From positions 1 through 32,463 of the forward strand of contig CAZDQM010000027.1 of assembly GCA_964507825.1 (NCBI GenBank): DNA of 32,463 nucleotides, read 5' to 3'. The number at the start of each line of letters is the position of its first letter. Within the stretch, counting starts at the first letter, position 1. Below are positions 31,701 through 32,463 of this stretch, in pieces. This DNA comes from JAWVZS01 sp964507825. GTDB lineage: Archaea; Thermoproteota; Nitrososphaeria; Nitrososphaerales; Nitrosopumilaceae. The notes below the pieces were generated by a model, which was not told where the DNA came from, made no database searches, and worked only from the letters and a program-made list of their open reading frames with translations. A program made the position numbers and the translations under genes.

Positions 31701-32463
31701 CCCGTTTGATTCTGGCGAATCCTGCACGCCGGACGCGATCTATGAGGCAGTACATGGAGATGGACGCGTCCACGTGTTTAACATAGGCGATGTTACGCCG
31801 GATCAGCCTACTGGCCTGACTGCAACGCCTGATATAGGCGCGGTGCGCCTTTCATGGAGCGCACTAGACGGTGGTGATATACCAATCATTGATTATATAA
31901 TCCAGTATCGAACCCAGGGGGGAGGAGCATGGAGCACATTTGATGATGGTATCTCCGTTAGACCGTCTGCAACGGTCACCGGCCTGACGGGCGGCGTTTC
32001 ACATGAATTCAGAGTAAGCGCGGCAAATTTACACGGAATCGGAACTCCATCTGATCCGGTTACTGCAACGCCTAATTCGGCTACTGTTCCTACTAAGCCT
32101 GTTGGCCTCGTAGCCACTCCGGGTAACACACAGGTGTCGTTGAACTGGACGGCGCCCTCTGATCATGGGGGTGCCATAATTACGAGCTATGTAATACAAT
32201 ACAGTAAGAATAATGCCGCTTGGACGACATATGGTGATGATATTTCAAACACATTCGCGGTTGTAACCGGCCTGACCAACGGCATAGAGTATACTTTTAG
32301 AGTGAATGCCACTAACTTGGTAGGAACCGGACCGTCTTCTGATCCCGTCACCTCGTCTCCATCATTGGTGAAGTATGATGACTCTATTAACTATGGAACC
32401 GGCTCAGGCGACGGCCAGCTCTCTTTTCCGACGGCAATAACGCTTAATGATACACACATGTTT
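22735..32463 (+). CDS. Giant secreted mosaic surface protein (FG-GAP, Ig-like, cadherin-like, NHL, FN3), 3' partial
   Basis: One open frame of 3243 codons reaches the window edge. A signal peptide (HSSFTSCLAAVAICIVLTLV then a cleavable AYGQ region) begins the chain. By approximate residue: 12 FG-GAP repeats with DxNxDGxxD calcium loops (91-832); a beta-sandwich with the SGSGTAKLTFTY type of motif (853-985); a bacterial Ig-like domain (986-1072); SwmB-like repeats (1076-1655); cadherin/He_PIG-like domains (1661-1945); NHL propeller blades such as HVFVADRLKHRIAIFD (1953-2217); another cadherin-like region (2239-2419); a second NHL block (2436-3015); two FN3 domains (3023-3209); and a third NHL block starting at 3211. 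ATGs at 22717-22723 and 22768 are alternative starts. Few cysteines and many N-x-S/T sequons fit a glycosylated cell-surface protein for adhesion or matrix contact; this role is inferred. Confidence 0.93.
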   Translation, partial: MTCQYAKIKSSMHSSFTSCLAAVAICIVLTLVMASNFPDTIITNEIVPFQHAYGQLSRSDALSMPFLYPVSTTDVIKSSTVKPSIDKDDLFGTSVAVVGDIDRDGVADVAVGAPGSSPWGEVHLFFMKSDGTIKSSKLIKLSSGLNAGDRFGLSVAGVGDINRDGVPDIAVGSAKDSTGADGKGSLHILFMNRDGSYSIAVIDSSDISGIFNGDRFGYSAAGIGDVNRDGIPDIAVGTYSANKLYILFMNRDGTLKSSSLIGENSPGHSLAVSAQFGFAVAGIGDVNRDGIPDIAVGAPRDNTDNGGAVYIISLTASGAIKQSSKISNDTSPGIIEHRLDQFGSSVTAGIGDLNGDGTMDIVVGVAEDNNPRLLRGSAYLVPIDEDGVAGAMIRIDGESSNGPSLEDYDHFGRSVAGIGDLDRDGMPEFLVGAPSEADAGGTSRHGIVRHVEIGGIQSQFTGSARSATLISDLKIDSFGNEFGVSLAVVGDVNRDGTPDVMVGDPQFPSFRNSAGIVYLLFMNNNGTVQSSHVIDRNSHTALSGLRPDAGGHLFTGISIAGIGDVNGDGIPDAAVGAPRSQSVSGKVEGGSVVVLMMNADGTVKGANAISEGVTNGPTSTSALGTSVAGIGDVNGDGVPDIAAGSPYTSQLGTIYVMLLNSDGTPKGTQAIHRGTTNGPTPVERELGISLASIGDVNGDGVPDISTSSVGKDGRWFVYRPPFIVLLNSDGTPKSSTQLAGIPQLGVSSSFGPGAANVGDLDRDGVDDLAFGSLSKQIHIALMHDNGTALKRAITVDRSTSPHLGLGGGEFFGTALANLGDYTGNGANDLVVSNRDGRSLRILSMDKSVVVHGVTSAKPDGHYQSGTVDIDVLFSDPVRVTGSPALELDLDGTIRSAPFKSGSGTAKLTFTYTIREGDSTPDLNYASVTALKLPSGAKIKAQTVPNTNANLTLPLPTISQYVVPGSLLGALALNTDIVIDTVPPSIRIDSPANGTHFASNADVTLRGTALDKLSGNLTDKITWSLDGTKIGTGDSVVISGSDLPVGTRTITASVSDEATNRATASITIVIDDDAPPAVSGNPVLNFAHDTLMITFDKGLDPDESLVDPAQILIHESGKSDGGVTLDGSTVTSVDGLDVGIRITTAQKNALLNFDSYEMDLGMGAVRSLFGTPSGIAANLTVTVLGDSIRPMATNATLFLSTSSGDDSPVLLISFDEAMDVSETNEARVCFTNSSYITNVCLTGSDVISTYDDVQIGIRPTQSLLPMISGLGNDLELDIGAGAFSDLASNRISDTILDVTISGNAKVPFVTGAQINVHPDIRTLTVFFNSSMLSSATDLSKVTVTGRTSEGGSSVTLSGGNVLESSIDDSAASGGVVRVKLTPIQSRIVGAMMDHGSILLVAGDGAFYSTTGTASKPANIQMLAYNDSSKPEVLSVVTTDNQNKRALRITFDEVIDVSMTDTSKLYITNANRSKSVSLEGASLQTKDDFSIISILPTARQFSDYLNFNEYLEIREGAFTDLALNEIDFTRHKLFVFPRVAEPDPPLVRSFTVIDSSRVFTITFDQVVSVPTFKSDLISMTSNGITVKFTNATLLTISDGHILKLRVTEEQYLEAHKFSQEIELILQQGAIQNTLGEINNIQRIRITTTPSDFDPNPLTPVEFTMISNASIVADEGQLIQHELVANKIANFTITSHDTDKAGTRQGPAPTINATTNILSWMPSESQGGHGDMYTISIKATDTLGTMITQNITVTVNEVNQAPQIHLLPRLQVSEGNTLLENLNVSDVDIPLTPVTVILRGNVPDGVALKNTDSGWVLEWSPSENQDGTHQFEIVISDGVAPEVSHDVVVVVSEVNKPPVLAKIGGQAAYPDKTLVIKLNITDTDIVAGVNNTLTVFANTTSSMLFDTGTNTFEWMPRVEDRGTYVINFLVTDESDSDTENVVISVLTEPVSVLDSNTSGVEFSPNDVAVNGSMLFVTDELGDRVLVLDSDTGALLDTLSSSATLDGPAGIDLNATHVFVADRLKHRIAIFDKSKALVDTIGMSGNHPGDFVYASDMAVNSTHIVGVDQTGGRIQLFGLDGTFQSIINTSGQGLLKKPSGILLHPDDGRIFVADTENDRILVYDQFGKYVGQVGMPGGDDLIRFGRLNIPHDIALGSGYLLVTGQHHIQVYNMTSESFVDIVGGARGNASGQFDSPRGATSNGTHLFVADYGNKRIQVFALGDLPGDLTGDSPGVSGSVDITPPVFRSAAKQTVDEHKQLTVQMMTHEDATFALVSHDANKQGRVGPAPIVNSSGYLTWTPFEDQGGWGDTYSFNVSATDASNNTSYQVLIVTANEVNQNPFLDMDSTGIFGRVGEEISLRIDSIDADIPKNPLTRFELLTARPSSSFDNDATYAWTPGPSHVGTHTIHFVAWEGATSVRDSFHVTVFPSDYEPYAGPRSTFGTSPRDAGNFDGPRGVVTNGIHTFVADSANGRIQLLDRSGSSMAENLHLQDMDMPFAPSNPVGMAMDASYIVATDNSTHSVFVFDHNLRYQHKFGGYGTGQAQFDRPSGIALADGIIYVADSGNDRVQMLSMDGTYIDEFDSSDTVAGKLDTPTHVVHNGTHLLVSDSGNDRIQIFHTDGLYANMFGSDGDGNGQFRSPSGITYNDTHIFVADNMANRIQVFDASTGLFATGFGSHGNSRDNLNGPEGIAHNGTHLLVSDSENDRIMLFDKSGAPAGQFGDGATVQFGTPSGITLRTIQAQNHVLITDTESDTVRMFETSGSFGDGFGSPGSNDGQFDDPGGITTNSTHIIVSDTRNHRIQVFDVSDRSFADKFGSFGSEGEQFNMPSGIHYNGTHILIADTNNHRIQIFDVSAGVVTDIIGTGASGTANDQLNKPRSVIHAAGHIIVADTGNHRVQIFDLNGDFMARIGGNTGGSGDRMFLEPSGLAYYNGHILVADSFNHRIQVFNGSWHFVGKFGFYGSDGLNIPREITVDPKTQKIYVVEQGGGHICPFDSGESCTPDAIYEAVHGDGRVHVFNIGDVTPDQPTGLTATPDIGAVRLSWSALDGGDIPIIDYIIQYRTQGGGAWSTFDDGISVRPSATVTGLTGGVSHEFRVSAANLHGIGTPSDPVTATPNSATVPTKPVGLVATPGNTQVSLNWTAPSDHGGAIITSYVIQYSKNNAAWTTYGDDISNTFAVVTGLTNGIEYTFRVNATNLVGTGPSSDPVTSSPSLVKYDDSINYGTGSGDGQLSFPTAITLNDTHMF
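23007..25230 (+). repeat. Twelve tandem FG-GAP repeats within the giant gene
   Basis: Units start near 23007, 23182, 23376, 23560, 23757, 23960, 24177, 24390, 24600, 24789, 24979 and 25162, spaced about 175-217 bases. Each reads roughly FG-x-S-x-A-GIGDVNRDGIPDIAVG, as in integrin alpha propellers, with an aspartate-rich calcium loop. Bases 23407-23445 and 23587-23625 are identical over 39 bases, indicating recent duplication or conversion. The later units (24000-25250) are visibly richer in G and C than the rest of the gene. Confidence 0.9.
25149..25157 (+). repeat. Poly-G tract, 9 bases, inside the giant gene
   Basis: Nine Gs encode part of a glycine run just before the last FG-GAP unit (LGLGGGEFFGTALANLGD). 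The frame is open across it as given. Gain or loss of one G would truncate the protein after about 800 residues. Confidence 0.8.
28590..31780 (+). repeat. NHL-type beta-propeller repeats in two blocks
   Basis: At least 18 blades carry the pattern GI-x(2)-N-x-T-H-hydrophobic-x-VAD-x(2)-N-x-RIQVFD, in blocks at about 28590-29385 and 30040-31780, split by a cadherin-like region. Bases 30519-30545 and 30798-30824 are identical over 27 bases. NHL blades form propellers that bind protein, glycan or RNA; outside the cell, protein or glycan contact is likelier. Confidence 0.88.
31795..32360 (+). repeat. Two fibronectin type III domains in the giant protein
   Basis: Two successive modules begin PDQPTGLTATPDIGAVRLSW and TKPVGLVATPGNTQVSLNWT. 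Each continues with an IxxYxIQY strand and a TGLTxGxxxxFRVxAxNxxGxG strand, the classic FN3 signature. They separate the second NHL block from the third, which begins near 32365. Confidence 0.9.

Overview
The window reads as a genomic segment of an ammonia-oxidising-type archaeon (Nitrososphaerota, formerly Thaumarchaeota). This is inferred from several signs: archaeal TATA boxes lie about 25 bases before start codons with little or no leader; the AspRS is of archaeal type; there is a PIN-ATPase-KH protein; the tRNA-Leu carries a short intron in its anticodon loop; the heme route runs through siroheme; and small proteins typical of this phylum are present. Base composition is intermediate, not the very low GC of free-living marine Nitrosopumilus. 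Species cannot be fixed from sequence alone.

Layout. Positions 1-1260 are gene-poor, with a decayed gene end, several hairpins and a structured repeat. A tRNA-Leu(CAA) with its terminator and a 44-residue zinc-finger gene follow. Positions 1745-2985 hold a membrane protein of the DedA/VTT type and an HD phosphohydrolase. Positions 3009-7933 are a tetrapyrrole block: precorrin-2 dehydrogenase, hemA, hemB and a small partner on the minus strand, with a fused AhbA-AhbB siroheme decarboxylase diverging from them. A zinc-binding small protein and an aldo/keto reductase come next. The stretch 9275-11119 is a degraded zone holding a pseudogene with several stops, a HemQ/Cld-family gene, an IS110 transposase stub and the second copy of the structured repeat. 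Then come sufC, aspS with a zinc-ribbon partner, an OppD-type ATPase, a second DedA/VTT gene behind a palindromic operator, an overlapping aag-udg-tldD run, a 40-residue gene, the PIN-ATPase-KH gene, an MntR-type regulator, a small membrane-associated protein and an anchored DUF192 protein.

From 22735 to the right edge, one uninterrupted plus-strand frame of at least 3243 codons encodes a secreted mosaic surface protein. It has a signal peptide, twelve FG-GAP/calcium-loop repeats, Ig-like and SwmB-like beta-sandwiches, cadherin-like domains, two NHL beta-propeller blocks separated by a cadherin-like region, two fibronectin type III domains and the start of a third NHL block. It runs off the window.

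How the parts fit. HemA and HemB make porphobilinogen, precorrin-2 dehydrogenase leads to siroheme, and AhbAB decarboxylates siroheme to didecarboxysiroheme on the alternative archaeal heme route. The HemQ-like protein could perform a late decarboxylation. The giant protein, with its many sequons and propellers, is likely displayed on the cell surface for adhesion or host or particle contact.
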